DNA from: Hyphomonas sp.
GTDB taxonomy: Bacteria > Pseudomonadota > Alphaproteobacteria > Caulobacterales > Hyphomonadaceae
Assembly: GCA_020638455.1 (NCBI GenBank)
Contig: JACKIK010000002.1
Span: forward strand, 806,001-870,000
Direction of reading: 5' to 3'
Length of the DNA stretch: 64,000 nt
Shown here: piece after piece, positions 1 to 8,515 of the stretch
How positions within the stretch are numbered: the first letter of the stretch is position 1
Layout of the letters: every line of letters begins with the position of its first letter
Notes under the pieces: generated by a model
Told to the model about the DNA's origin: nothing
Seen by the model: the letters and a program-made list of their open reading frames with translations, nothing else
Database searches by the model: none
Position numbers and translations under genes: made by a program

Positions 1-1
1 A

Positions 2-709
2 TCGCAGGCCGAAGCCTATTGGGACAAGGATGAATTCAAGGCGTCTCAGGACGTCCTGAAAAAAGAGCATGGCGGAGGGACAAATTACATGATCCTCGCC
101 GACCGGTTCGAATACCAGTCCGGCGAGGGCTCTCCGGCCCTTCTGCTGGAAGGCCAGGGCTGGTGGGGTACTGATGAAAACCGGCTCTGGATAAAGTCGG
201 AGATCGACTATGATCTGGATGCTGGCAGTTTTGAAGAAGCCGAACTGCAGGCACTCTGGTCACGCCCCATCGCGCGGTATTTCGACGTGCAGGCAGGTGT
301 GCGTCATGATTTCGAACCGGGCCCTTCCCGCACTTACGCGGTAGCCGGAATCCAGGGACTTGCCCCTTACTGGTTCGAAGTCGACGGCGCCGTTTTCCTA
401 AGCGAAGAGGGTGATCTCTCAGCCCGCCTCGAGGCCGAGTATGAATTCCTGCTGACCCAGCGTCTCGTCCTTCAACCGCGCACGGAACTGAATTTCGCGG
501 CTGAAGACGTGCCCGAACTTGAAACCGGCGCCGGACTATCGACAGCAGAACTTGGCCTGCGCCTTCGCTATGAGTTCGATCGTCAGTTCGCGCCCTATGT
601 CGGGGTCAACTGGAAAGCCTCGACCGGCGAGACCGCAGACTTTGCCCGGGCCCGTGGAGAAGACACAGAAACCCTCTCCTTCGTCACCGGCATCAGGCTC
701 TGGTTCTGA
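2..709 (+). CDS. copB: Copper resistance protein B, outer-membrane beta-barrel (5' truncated by window edge)
   Basis: The frame is open from base 2, so the true start lies upstream of the window; an internal ATG at 89 is unlikely to be the start because conserved CopB-like sequence precedes it. About 235 residues are visible. The segment reading MILADRFEYQ and the Trp/Gly-rich repeat around residue 50 match the CopB family, which forms an outer-membrane barrel that sequesters or passes copper. Amphipathic alternation runs through the rest, and the protein ends in Leu-Trp-Phe, a typical C-terminal barrel signal with a terminal aromatic residue. It is followed directly by copC and copD, which supports the call. 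The Met/His-rich N-terminus usual in CopB would be outside the window. Confidence 0.88.
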   Translation, partial: SQAEAYWDKDEFKASQDVLKKEHGGGTNYMILADRFEYQSGEGSPALLLEGQGWWGTDENRLWIKSEIDYDLDAGSFEEAELQALWSRPIARYFDVQAGVRHDFEPGPSRTYAVAGIQGLAPYWFEVDGAVFLSEEGDLSARLEAEYEFLLTQRLVLQPRTELNFAAEDVPELETGAGLSTAELGLRLRYEFDRQFAPYVGVNWKASTGETADFARARGEDTETLSFVTGIRLWF

Positions 710-750
710 AGCGTATCTAATTGAAACTCTCGGTCCGGAAAGGACATCCC

Positions 751-1104
751 ATGCACACGCCCAAATTGATCGCCGCAACACTTCTGGCGCTCGCTTTCTC
801 AGCTGCTCCCGCGCTTGCTCACATCAGTGTCAAATCGACGAGCATCGAGAATGCGGCCGTCATCGACTCCGCTCCTGCAGACTTCTCGTTCAGCTTCAGC
901 CAGCCAGTCGGTCTGATATCATTCTCTATCCAGACACAGGCCGGAGAAAAGGTCGATCTCGGCTTCACGCCGCCAAAAGCACCGGCAGCCACATTCACGG
1001 TGCCGCTGCCGGAACTCGCGCCAGGTCTCTACACCGTCGAATGGCGTACGATGTCGAAGGATGGTCATCCGATGACCGGCAAATCGACTTTCGAACTGAA
1101 ATAG
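751..1104 (+). CDS. copC: Periplasmic copper-binding protein CopC
   Basis: A 117-residue protein with a clear signal peptide (MHTPKLIAATLLALAFSAAP) ending at Ala-Leu-Ala, so the mature chain begins with His. In the CopC family the N-terminal His together with a Asp and His near the C-terminus binds Cu(II); here an Asp-Gly-His-Pro segment lies about 15 residues from the end. The length and Ig-like beta-sandwich pattern fit CopC (YobA/PcoC superfamily). The ATG at 751 is chosen over an in-frame TTG at 721 because a GGAAAGG ribosome site lies 8 nt upstream and the signal peptide starts here. It sits between copB and copD, probably one transcript, delivering copper to or from CopD. Confidence 0.92.
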   Translation: MHTPKLIAATLLALAFSAAPALAHISVKSTSIENAAVIDSAPADFSFSFSQPVGLISFSIQTQAGEKVDLGFTPPKAPAATFTVPLPELAPGLYTVEWRTMSKDGHPMTGKSTFELK

Positions 1105-1115
1105 GCCGGACCCAT

Positions 1116-1946
1116 ATGCCCCTGCTGGACGCCGCCAATCTTGCAACCAAGATCCTGCTCTATGGCGCCAGCCTCGCAGCGATCGGGGCGGCGCTTCACG
1201 GGGCGCTCGGACTGCACACCAACCGTCGCGCCTACACATGGCTCGCCGCCCTGGTGGCTGCCACCGCGCTGATCCGGCTGCTCATTCTCAACGCACAGAT
1301 GGGCGGCAGCCTCGACGCGGCGCTGTCGCTTGATCAGTTCGGGTGGACCTGGGCCGGCGGCGGAAGGCCTGCGCTGGCCTTGTTCGCGGGCGCTGTCCTC
1401 CTCTTTGCGGCAAGCATAGCGAAAGGTCGTATCCTTCCGATGCTCGCAGCTGTCAGCATCAGCGCAGGCTTTGGCCTCACGGGGCATACGGCAGGTCTTG
1501 AGGCGCCGGGGCTCGCCCCCTGGGTCGTTGCGGTCCATGTCCTGATCGCCGGCTTCTGGCTGGCGGCGCCCGTTACGCTCTGGCCTGCCCCTGCGATGAA
1601 TGACCGAGATGTTCTTGCCCGCGCGGAATCGTTCAGCCGTGTCGCCCGGTTCATCGTGCCGCTGCTGTTTGTATCCGGCGTCTACCTTTTCTGGCGGATC
1701 AATGGCGACCTGACATCGGCGCTCAGCTCCGGATACGGACGGCTCCTTACTGCTAAGTTTCTGGCCGCACTGCTGATCCTCGGACTTGGCGCGCTCAACA
1801 TGACTCGTGTCACACACCAGCTCGCCACTGATGCCGTCAGCGGGCGGGCGAACCTTCGGGCGACGCTCCGGGTAGACGCGGTGCTCTTTGTGCTGATTCT
1901 CGGTATAATTGCCGCCGCGACAACAATTTCTGGCCCCGTTGAATAA
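1116..1946 (+). CDS. copD: Copper resistance membrane protein CopD
   Basis: A 276-residue integral membrane protein with about eight hydrophobic segments. Conserved CopD-type features include the Gly-His-Thr-Ala segment followed by a helix holding a His-Val-Leu-Ile-Ala-Gly-Phe-Trp motif, and a late His in the segment reading Thr-Arg-Val-Thr-His. CopD moves copper across the inner membrane in partnership with CopC. The start at 1116 is 11 nt after the copC stop; the much longer open frame upstream is only read-through over copB and copC in another frame and is ignored. The next gene starts 10 nt after the stop, so copB-copC-copD and the small downstream gene look co-transcribed. Confidence 0.9.
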   Translation: MPLLDAANLATKILLYGASLAAIGAALHGALGLHTNRRAYTWLAALVAATALIRLLILNAQMGGSLDAALSLDQFGWTWAGGGRPALALFAGAVLLFAASIAKGRILPMLAAVSISAGFGLTGHTAGLEAPGLAPWVVAVHVLIAGFWLAAPVTLWPAPAMNDRDVLARAESFSRVARFIVPLLFVSGVYLFWRINGDLTSALSSGYGRLLTAKFLAALLILGLGALNMTRVTHQLATDAVSGRANLRATLRVDAVLFVLILGIIAAATTISGPVE

Positions 1947-1956
1947 GGAAACCCGA

Positions 1957-2436
1957 ATGAAAACCTACATCATCGCCATCTTTGCCGCAGCTCTCCTGAG
2001 TGTTGCGGGACCTGCCTTTGCCCATGAAAGCGCCCACCCGGAAGCACCAGGGTCACCCGCCGGGATCGTCGATGCCTTTGCTGCGGCGCTTGATGCAGGC
2101 GATACCGCCACCCTGTCCGCTCTGATGGCCCCCGACGTTCAGATCGCCGAGAGCGGCGGAATTGAGCGCTCCCTGGAAGAATACCGCTCCCATCATATGG
2201 GCGCAGATATCGAGTTCTCAAAAGCGGTTGAGACAAAGGTCCTCAGCCGCCACGTTTTTGAAAGCGAAGGCCTTGCAACAGTGATGACCGAAGCTGTGTC
2301 TACCGGCACGTTCCGGGGCAAGGCCGTCAACAGTCGGCTGATGGAGACGATGGTCCTCAAACAGACGGACGGAGACTGGAAGATTGTCCACATACACTGG
2401 TCGTCGGCCAAGATATCCGAGGGTGACAGTCATTGA
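1957..2436 (+). CDS. Exported SnoaL/DUF4440-like small protein
   Basis: A 159-residue protein with a signal peptide (MKTYIIAIFAAALLSVAGP) followed by a His-containing mature start (Ala-His-Glu-Ser-Ala-His-Pro-Glu). The remainder has the cone-shaped NTF2/SnoaL pattern: Gly-Ile-Val-Asp-Ala-Phe-Ala-Ala-Ala-Leu-Asp near the start, a central hydrophobic cavity region and a C-terminal Asp-Gly-Asp-Trp-Lys-Ile-Val-His-Ile-His-Trp strand. Such proteins are common beside copper genes as periplasmic proteins of unknown activity. Its stop overlaps the next start by one base (TGATG), implying translational coupling to the AraC regulator. The link to copper is from context only; catalytic activity is unknown. 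Confidence 0.72.
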   Translation: MKTYIIAIFAAALLSVAGPAFAHESAHPEAPGSPAGIVDAFAAALDAGDTATLSALMAPDVQIAESGGIERSLEEYRSHHMGADIEFSKAVETKVLSRHVFESEGLATVMTEAVSTGTFRGKAVNSRLMETMVLKQTDGDWKIVHIHWSSAKISEGDSH

Positions 2437-3173
2437 TGCAGGCAGAGCGCTGGCGTGGCTCGCTCACCATCGGAGACGGCTGGGCGATTCTGCAAGGCGT
2501 GGCGGGCGCCAACTCGCCCCATACCCATCTCGCTCACCAGCTAACCGCGGGGATCGATGGGCCAGTTGAAGTCGAGTGCTTCGGCAGACTCCAGATCATC
2601 CCGTCTCGGCAGTACGTGATCATACCGTCGGGATGTGCACATGCCATCGGTCCAATCGAGACTAGGTTGCGGAGCATCTACTTTGACCGCGCAAGGGCTG
2701 CCCCAGCGGGTTCGGGTCGCGAACGCGGCTTCAGTCTTGCAGATTCGCGCCTGTCAGCCGCATTGGATGAGTTCAACGAAACCGGCTCGCGGGCTAACCT
2801 GATGGGTGCCTTCGCGATTGGAGAACAATCCCCACAGCCAGAGAGATCGCTGACACAGCTGCTTGATGGCGCCCCTGCGTCCGCCACGCCAGGCTCGATT
2901 GCTCACGACCTTGGAGTGTCGCCCAGTCGCCTGCGCCAGATGTCACATGCAACATTCGGGGCGCCCATCTCCCACGTTCTCCAGTGGCGGCAGTTGCAGC
3001 GCGCAGCGCGCGCACTTTCAGACAACGCAAGTCTGGCCCAGGCGGCTGAGGCCGGCGGCTTTTCCGATCAATCCCATTTCACGCGCCGCATGCGCCGCTG
3101 GTTCGGTGTCTCGCCCGGCGCAGGTCTTTCTGGCCTGGAAGTCCGGATTGCCCCGATCCGGCAAGGTTGTTGA
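2436..3173 (+). CDS. AraC-family transcriptional regulator
   Basis: A 245-residue protein with an N-terminal cupin-like sensing region (His-Thr-His near residue 29) and a C-terminal double helix-turn-helix of AraC type, ending in a segment with Gly-Phe-Ser-Asp-Gln-Ser-His-Phe-Thr-Arg-Arg followed by Phe-Gly-Val-Ser-Pro, the family signature. The ATG at 2436 overlaps the preceding stop; a TTG three bases upstream could also serve. The effector is unknown. Because it is coupled to the copBCD-linked gene and precedes a lipid-modifying enzyme, it may control either; this is an inference. Confidence 0.85.
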   Translation: MQAERWRGSLTIGDGWAILQGVAGANSPHTHLAHQLTAGIDGPVEVECFGRLQIIPSRQYVIIPSGCAHAIGPIETRLRSIYFDRARAAPAGSGRERGFSLADSRLSAALDEFNETGSRANLMGAFAIGEQSPQPERSLTQLLDGAPASATPGSIAHDLGVSPSRLRQMSHATFGAPISHVLQWRQLQRAARALSDNASLAQAAEAGGFSDQSHFTRRMRRWFGVSPGAGLSGLEVRIAPIRQGC

Positions 3174-3257
3174 ATCGTTCAAGACAGCTGGGCTGCGCCC
3201 GTTACCCTGTGATCAGATGAGGCGACACTCGCCTGCTCGCAGTCAAACGGAACCCCC

Positions 3258-4112
3258 ATGCCCATTCTAAAACAATTCGCCAAGTGGACCTATGCGCCGC
3301 TGATGCTGCTGACCTTCAATGGAGCCGCAATCGCACTTGTGCAGTCCGGTGCACCCAAAGCCAGTCTTGCCGTGCTCTTGCTCACGGCAATCGCGATGTC
3401 ATTCCTTGCTGAGCGGTTTATTCCGTACAAGGAGGACTGGAACCGCCCAAAGGGCGATACTTTGAGAGATGGTCTCCACGCGCTGGTCAATGAAGGCTCG
3501 ATTGCCGTGTCGGTACTTCTCATTCCGATCATGGCTGCCATCGTACCCTTCCCCCCAATCTGGCCAGGCAGCTGGCCGCTATGGGCTCAGCTGCTGCTTG
3601 CAATACTTGTCGCCGACGCCGGTATCACCGGCATTCACTGGGCGAGCCATCACAACAAGTTCCTCTGGCGCTTCCATGCCGTGCATCACAGCGTAACGCG
3701 AATGTACGGCTTCAACGGCCTCATGAAACATCCCGTCCATCAGGCGATCGAACTGATGGCAGGGACAGCGCCGCTGATTCTCGCAGGCATGCCGCTGGAT
3801 GTCGCCGTGCTGCTTGCATTCGCAGTGGCGATCCAGCTGCTCCTCCAGCACTCGAACACCGACATGAAGATCGGCGCGCTTCGCCATGTGCTCGCACTTG
3901 CGCCCGTTCACAGGTTTCATCACCTCAAGTCTTCTGCTGAGGGCAACGTCAACTTTGGTCTCTTCACGACATTCTGGGACAGGCTGCTCGGAACGGTCCA
4001 CTTCGATGCGGATCGCCCCTTTTTCTCAGGCGACCTTGGGATCGAAAACGAAGCGGACTATCCCTCAACCTATACAGGTCAGCTCGTCCGGCCGTTCTTA
4101 AGCGATGGCTGA
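3258..4112 (+). CDS. Sterol desaturase / fatty acid hydroxylase family membrane enzyme
   Basis: A 284-residue membrane protein with several N-terminal hydrophobic helices and the histidine clusters of the non-haem di-iron fatty acid hydroxylase superfamily: HWASHH, HAVHHS and, near residue 217, HRFHHL. These ligate two irons on the cytoplasmic face for C-H oxidation of lipids. The substrate cannot be read from sequence. It lies between the AraC gene (84 nt upstream) and the copper ATPase promoter, an odd position inside a copper island; membrane-lipid remodelling under metal stress is one guess. A second, distinct family member lies at 51924 to 52853. Confidence 0.85.
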   Translation: MPILKQFAKWTYAPLMLLTFNGAAIALVQSGAPKASLAVLLLTAIAMSFLAERFIPYKEDWNRPKGDTLRDGLHALVNEGSIAVSVLLIPIMAAIVPFPPIWPGSWPLWAQLLLAILVADAGITGIHWASHHNKFLWRFHAVHHSVTRMYGFNGLMKHPVHQAIELMAGTAPLILAGMPLDVAVLLAFAVAIQLLLQHSNTDMKIGALRHVLALAPVHRFHHLKSSAEGNVNFGLFTTFWDRLLGTVHFDADRPFFSGDLGIENEADYPSTYTGQLVRPFLSDG

Positions 4113-4129
4113 AGAGCGCCCGCAAGATC

Positions 4130-4178
4130 AAATATACCCCCACGGGGTAATTGACCAATACGGTATAGGGGTATATTT
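4130..4178. promoter_or_regulatory. CsoR/RcnR-type operator overlapping the copA promoter
   Basis: Two nested inverted repeats are visible. TACCCC at 4135-4140 and GGGGTA at 4144-4149 form a perfect dyad with a 3-nt centre. A wider dyad pairs AAATATACCCC (4130-4140) with GGGGTATATTT (4168-4178). C- and G-tract half-sites flanked by TA are typical of CsoR/RcnR/FrmR operators. The site overlaps a TTGACC -35 element. No csoR-like gene was found in the window, so the regulator would be encoded elsewhere. Confidence 0.65.
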
Positions 4179-4179
4179 G
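4151..4179 (+). promoter_or_regulatory. Probable copA promoter
   Basis: TTGACC at 4151-4156 is a good -35 element. TATATT at 4172-4177 (15-nt spacer) or TATTTG at 4174-4179 (17-nt spacer) can act as -10. Both lie inside the wide dyad of the operator, so a bound repressor would block polymerase. The copA ATG is about 33 nt downstream, with an AGGAG site near 4200. Confidence 0.5.
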
Positions 4180-4211
4180 AAGACATAGCAAAAAGCACGC
4201 AGGAGCTCGGC

Positions 4212-6602
4212 ATGTCTTCAAGTGAAACCAAGACAACAGCGGATCCGTCACCGACGCGCGACCCGGTCTGCGGCATGACCCCGAAGGCAGACACCCCGCA
4301 CCGGCTCATTCATGAAGGTGCCGAGGTCGTATTCTGCAGCGCAGGTTGTAAATCCAAGTTTGAAGCAAATCCCGCCACCTACATGAATGCCTTCACGGCG
4401 CATGAGGCGGATATGCATGACCACTCAGGCCACGGGGCTGGCTGCCACGGTCATGCCAGCGCGACACCAGCTAAGATGGCAGCTGCAGGAAGTCAGTGGA
4501 CCTGCCCCATGCACCCGGAGATCGTGCGGGACGGCCCCGGCGCTTGCCCGATTTGCGGCATGGCCCTCGAGCCGATGACGCCCAGCGCAGGCGATGGCCC
4601 CAATCCCGAGCTGCGCGACATGAAACGGCGCTTTGTGTTCGGCGTGGTGCTGTCGTTACCCCTGCTGGTCATCGAAATGGGTGGGCACGTCTTCGGTATT
4701 AACCGGTTCATTCCGCCCACGATCAATCCCTGGATCCAGATGGCTCTGGCAACGCCCGTGGTGCTCTGGGCAGGCTGGCCTTTCTTCGCGCGGGGCGCCG
4801 CATCTGTCAGAAACCGCAGCCTCAACATGTTTTCGCTGATCGCACTCGGTACCGGCGCGGCCTGGATCTACAGTATGATAGCCGCGATTGCGCCGGGCCT
4901 GTTCCCGGCCGAATTGCGCTCGGCGCACGGCACCGTGCCCGTCTATTTTGAAGCCTCTGCGGTCATCATCACGCTGGTGCTGCTCGGGCAGGTGCTCGAA
5001 CTCCAGGCGCGCGAAGCCACGGGGGGCGCGATCCGGGCGCTGCTTGACCTTGCTCCGAAAACGGCCCGCCGGATCAATACGGATGGCACAGAAGAAGATG
5101 TGCCGCTCGAGACAGTCGTCGCCGGTGACAAACTGCGCGTCCGCCCGGGAGAAAAGATCCCGGCCGACGGTGTCGTCCTTGAAGGACGCTCCTCCATCGA
5201 CGAGTCGATGGTGACGGGCGAATCCATGCCTGTCACCAAATCGGTGAATGACCGGGTGATCGGGGCAACGGTCAACCAGACCGGCAGCCTCATTGTTGAG
5301 GCGCAACGCGTTGGCAGCGAGACCATGCTCTCGCAGATCGTCCATCTCGTGGCAGAGGCGCAGCGCAGCCGCGCGCCCATCCAGCGCCTTGCTGACCAGG
5401 TGTCAGGCTGGTTCGTTCCAGCGGTGATCGTGATAGCCATTGCGGCCTTCTTCGGATGGCTGATGTTCGGCCCGGAGCCTGCCTTCTCCTACGGTCTCAT
5501 AGCGGCCGTCTCGGTGCTGATCATAGCCTGCCCCTGCGCGCTTGGTCTTGCCACGCCGATGTCAATCATGACCGGTGTCGGAGCCGGGGCGCGCGCTGGC
5601 GTTCTGATCCGGAATGCCGAAGCGCTCGAGCGTATGGAAAAAGTGGATACGTTACTGATCGACAAGACCGGAACCCTCACGGAAGGGAAGCCGGCTCTTG
5701 TTGCCATCGACATGATGCCGGGCGCGGATGAAACCTCTGCCCTGCGCATTGCCGCGAGTCTCGAGAGCCACAGCGAGCATCCTCTCGCCGCGGCGATTGT
5801 CGCCGCAGCCCGTGCAAAGGGCCTGGCGCTCGCTGAACCCTCAGACTTCGATTCGCCGACGGGCAAAGGTGTTGTGGGGATCGTCGAGGGACAGAAGGTC
5901 GCTCTTGGCGCCGAGCGGTTCATGAATGAACTCGGCATCAGCACAGGCGAATTCCAAGCCCTTGCGGAACGCCGCAGGACGGACGGCGCAACAGCCATCT
6001 ATCTGGCCGTCGAAGGCGCAGTACAAGCCGTACTTTCGATTGCAGATCCTGTGAAACCTTCAACGCCCGCTGCCCTGAGCGCGCTGCGAGCGGCAGGCCT
6101 GCACATCGTCATGGCAACAGGGGACAACCGCACGACGGCTGACGCAATCGCGCGCTCGCTTGGCATCGATGCTGTTGAAGCGGAAGTCCTACCCGCCCAG
6201 AAGGCCGAGATTGTGAAACGCCTGATCGCCGAGGGAAGGGTCGTTGCCATGGCGGGGGACGGTGTGAATGACGCTCCCGCCCTGGCGGCCGCCGATGTCG
6301 GCATCGCGATGGGAACCGGCACGGATGTCGCCATCGAAAGCGCGGGCGTCACCCTACTCAAGGGAGATCTTGGCGGAATTGCACGGACCCGGACTATTTC
6401 GCGGGCAACCATGCGGAACATCCGGCAGAACCTTTTCTTTGCTTTTGCCTACAACGCTGCCGGCATTCCCATTGCTGCAGGCGTCCTGTACCCCCTCACC
6501 GGCACCCTGCTCTCTCCCATGATCGCAGCTGCCGCGATGGCTCTCTCTTCTGTCTCCGTTATCATTAACGCATCGCGCTTAAGCCGATCGGCAAGACAAT
6601 GA
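4212..6602 (+). CDS. copA: Copper-exporting P-type ATPase with N-terminal YHS and heavy-metal-binding domains
   Basis: A 796-residue P1B-type ATPase. The N-terminus lacks the usual CxxC HMA domain; instead it has a YHS-type segment (Asp-Pro-Val-Cys-Gly-Met, then Cys-Ser-Ala-Gly-Cys, residues about 17-60), a His-rich linker, and a second metal site WTCPMHPEI...CPICGM at about residues 96-120. Catalytic motifs are complete: TGES at 335-338, the transmembrane CPC at 440-442, phosphorylated Asp in DKTGT at 484, His-Pro at 523-524 and GDGVND near 682. The last two helices carry Tyr-Asn and Ser-Ser-x-Ser-Val signatures of Cu(I) pumps (P1B-1). It exports cytoplasmic Cu(I) to the periplasm, where the CopC, CopB and Cus proteins act. 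It is controlled by the CsoR-like operator just upstream. Confidence 0.93.
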   Translation: MSSSETKTTADPSPTRDPVCGMTPKADTPHRLIHEGAEVVFCSAGCKSKFEANPATYMNAFTAHEADMHDHSGHGAGCHGHASATPAKMAAAGSQWTCPMHPEIVRDGPGACPICGMALEPMTPSAGDGPNPELRDMKRRFVFGVVLSLPLLVIEMGGHVFGINRFIPPTINPWIQMALATPVVLWAGWPFFARGAASVRNRSLNMFSLIALGTGAAWIYSMIAAIAPGLFPAELRSAHGTVPVYFEASAVIITLVLLGQVLELQAREATGGAIRALLDLAPKTARRINTDGTEEDVPLETVVAGDKLRVRPGEKIPADGVVLEGRSSIDESMVTGESMPVTKSVNDRVIGATVNQTGSLIVEAQRVGSETMLSQIVHLVAEAQRSRAPIQRLADQVSGWFVPAVIVIAIAAFFGWLMFGPEPAFSYGLIAAVSVLIIACPCALGLATPMSIMTGVGAGARAGVLIRNAEALERMEKVDTLLIDKTGTLTEGKPALVAIDMMPGADETSALRIAASLESHSEHPLAAAIVAAARAKGLALAEPSDFDSPTGKGVVGIVEGQKVALGAERFMNELGISTGEFQALAERRRTDGATAIYLAVEGAVQAVLSIADPVKPSTPAALSALRAAGLHIVMATGDNRTTADAIARSLGIDAVEAEVLPAQKAEIVKRLIAEGRVVAMAGDGVNDAPALAAADVGIAMGTGTDVAIESAGVTLLKGDLGGIARTRTISRATMRNIRQNLFFAFAYNAAGIPIAAGVLYPLTGTLLSPMIAAAAMALSSVSVIINASRLSRSARQ

Positions 6603-7017
6603 TATCGCCCAGGCTTTTCCAGACTCGCCCTGCGGACTGCAATGTTGAAAATCGTGTGGATTCGAAACAGTTGGGTAGCTGTTGGCTCGATCCGGAGTGA
6701 CTGATCAATCAACTGCAGCCGAAGGCTTCGGCAGCGTTGATGCGACATTATCTTGCTGCCAGCCGAACCAGCCAGACAGCCTCAGAACGAAACCGTGCCA
6801 GGAAGAGGTATCTGTTGCGCCCTGCAAGGTCTCTCGTCATCCCTGATACCTCGATCGATCAGCAAAGCATCTTCCGCTTTGGGATCGCAAAGTCCCCGAT
6901 TCACTATGGTAGCCGCGAGGTTAGCAGGTGCAATTTGCGCGTGATGACTTCGTGGGCCGCGTCGTAAGCGACCAGGTCACCTGAGGCCGCCGCTGCTACG
7001 GCGAGCAAATTCGATCA
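6603..7017. other. Gene-poor stretch, no supported feature
   Basis: This 415-nt stretch separates copA from nrsF. Short open frames exist on both strands but none has a ribosome site or recognisable composition. On the minus strand, about 35 codons ending in a TAG near 6910 read as an Ala-rich helix followed by HEVITRKLHLL, which could be the tail of a broken gene, but stops lie just upstream. No terminator with a T-run is visible after copA. Confidence 0.5.
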
Positions 7018-7653
7018 CTACCACTTAAGCATCCTGCTCAAAACCACAGCACCGGCTGCTGCACACAACAACACTGAAGCAAGGTACCAGCTTACAACAT
7101 AGAGAATTGAATCAGCCGGACAGCAACCGGCGTAAACAATGGCCGCCAGCGAGCCTGAAACTGCTCCGATGGCAGAGCCAGCAAGCGCAAGGCGCGTTGC
7201 GCCGAGTCCACGGACGGCAAGCGTCAGGGCCATAGCGATGGGAAGAGAAAGTAACGGAATCCTGTAAAGGCACTCTGGGAACTGATCACTTGTCCAGGCG
7301 CTCATGCGCAAATCCAACGGGGTCAGCACCATGACAAGAATCCCCACCAGAACATTCAGGGCCGCAAATATCCAGATCGGCAAGAATTCTCGTCCGACCG
7401 ATGTGCTTGGACGCGACACCTCCAGAAGGAACGGCGCGGTAGCAGCAGCAGCCGTCAGACCATAGACAGCCTTTAACAGAACAGGACCGCTAGTCGGAGA
7501 AAAGTCCGCGCGCACACCAAAAATCAGAAGAAGCAGGATCATCGATAGGGCCAAACCTGCGACCGCCGCCACCGCCAGGCGCAGACGATGTCTCGAAGGG
7601 CGAACCGCGGATAGTCCGCGGGAAAGGTCTGCTACGAGATCGTCGGTTGTCAC
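7018..7653 (-). CDS. nrsF: NrsF-family (DUF1109) membrane anti-sigma factor
   Basis: A 211-residue protein with a short charged N-terminus starting MTTDDLVADLSRG and six hydrophobic helices, the layout of NrsF anti-sigma factors that hold ECF sigma-F at the membrane. Caulobacter NrsF uses two conserved cysteines to respond to metals; comparable cysteines here are C128 (after Phe-Pro-Glu) and the C177-C178 pair. The start codon overlaps the sigma gene's stop by 4 nt, so the two are translationally coupled. Release of the sigma factor under heavy-metal stress is the expected role. The family assignment comes from the topology, the motif at the start and the pairing. Confidence 0.88.
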   Translation of the reverse strand: MTTDDLVADLSRGLSAVRPSRHRLRLAVAAVAGLALSMILLLLIFGVRADFSPTSGPVLLKAVYGLTAAAATAPFLLEVSRPSTSVGREFLPIWIFAALNVLVGILVMVLTPLDLRMSAWTSDQFPECLYRIPLLSLPIAMALTLAVRGLGATRLALAGSAIGAVSGSLAAIVYAGCCPADSILYVVSWYLASVLLCAAAGAVVLSRMLKW

Positions 7654-8201
7654 GGCAACTTTTCCTTTGAAACAAGTGACATGAGTTTCTTTAGTCCACG
7701 GTGAATGCTGACTTTGATATCCGCTTCGGAAATACCCATTCTTTCTGACGCCTCCTGAACCGATAGCTGCTCCAACTTCACGAGCCTGATTGCTCCGCCT
7801 TGCTTCTCCGGCAGTTGCGTTAGCAACGTTTCGATGTCGCGACTGGAGTCTGAATGATCCGCAGTCTCGGCGGAGAAGAGGCCCTCAACATCATCCACCG
7901 GAACAAATACCCGGCCAGCTGGCTGACGCCTGAAATGATCCATCATTTTATAACGAGCAATAGCATAGACCCAAGCTGTGAAGGGACGACCGGGATCATA
8001 TCGGTGCCTGTTCAAGTGAATTGCCAGCAGCGTCTCCTGGACAAGGTCCTCGACCGCTGCTTCATCGTGGCCAAATAACTTGTGACGAAAGAACGAGCGA
8101 AAAAGGCTGCTCAACTTGGTGAGAAGCGCATTGTAGGAAAACTCTTCCCCGGCGAGGCTTTTCATCATCAGTGCGTGCAATTCAGGTTCATATCGGTTCA
8201 T
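7650..8201 (-). CDS. sigF: ECF sigma factor, SigF-like
   Basis: A 183-residue ECF sigma factor. Region 2 holds the segment Glu-Asp-Leu-Val-Gln-Glu-Thr-Leu-Leu-Ala-Ile-His followed by Pro-Phe-Thr-Ala-Trp-Val-Tyr-Ala-Ile-Ala-Arg; region 4 holds a helix-turn-helix with Ser-Val-Gln-Glu-Ala-Ser-Glu-Arg-Met-Gly-Ile-Ser. The ATG at 8201 is chosen because homology to the family begins there; the frame stays open for 95 more codons upstream but runs through the likely promoter. It is coupled to nrsF. In Caulobacter the same pair directs a response to chromate, cadmium and other metals. Two matches to its promoter consensus lie in the 409-nt upstream region. Confidence 0.9.
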   Translation of the reverse strand: MNRYEPELHALMMKSLAGEEFSYNALLTKLSSLFRSFFRHKLFGHDEAAVEDLVQETLLAIHLNRHRYDPGRPFTAWVYAIARYKMMDHFRRQPAGRVFVPVDDVEGLFSAETADHSDSSRDIETLLTQLPEKQGGAIRLVKLEQLSVQEASERMGISEADIKVSIHRGLKKLMSLVSKEKLP

Positions 8202-8389
8202 TCGCCCGCACGCCTCAATCCTCTGATTTTCTGACCGTATCGCAGTGCTGATTGTTGCAACAGGCACAGGCCGACATTTCGGCCTGGTCTCTCGCAGCGA
8301 AAGATGGACGTCGAAACTTCCACCTTCTTGCACAAACAGCATGATTGCAGTCACGAGCCCTTCACCAGACCAGCGTCCTTGAAGGTTCC

Positions 8390-8414
8390 TTCGCGTTTCA
8401 AAGCAAAAGGTTAC
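8390..8414 (-). promoter_or_regulatory. Putative sigma-F-type promoter toward sigF-nrsF
   Basis: Read on the minus strand, GTAACC (8414-8409) is followed by 15 nt and then CGAA (8393-8390). This matches both boxes of the Caulobacter sigma-F consensus, but the spacer is one base shorter than the 16 nt expected. It points at sigF, so it would provide autoregulation. The one-base deviation lowers confidence. Confidence 0.45.
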
Positions 8415-8515
8415 AGGCCAGGCGCAAAACCTTTGCCGCGGGTTCGCGAACCCAAAAGTACCTGTTCCGGAGCTTGCCATGATCAAGCGATACAGGGCCT
8501 TTTTCCAGAAAGAGT

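Noticed and set aside
1065..1817. 250-codon open frame on the minus strand opposite copD
   Set aside because: Charged, Cys/Arg-rich shadow product; copD is a clear membrane protein on the other strand.
6737..6967. Open frame of 76 codons after copA
   Set aside because: No ribosome site, composition unlike the neighbours and no recognisable domain.
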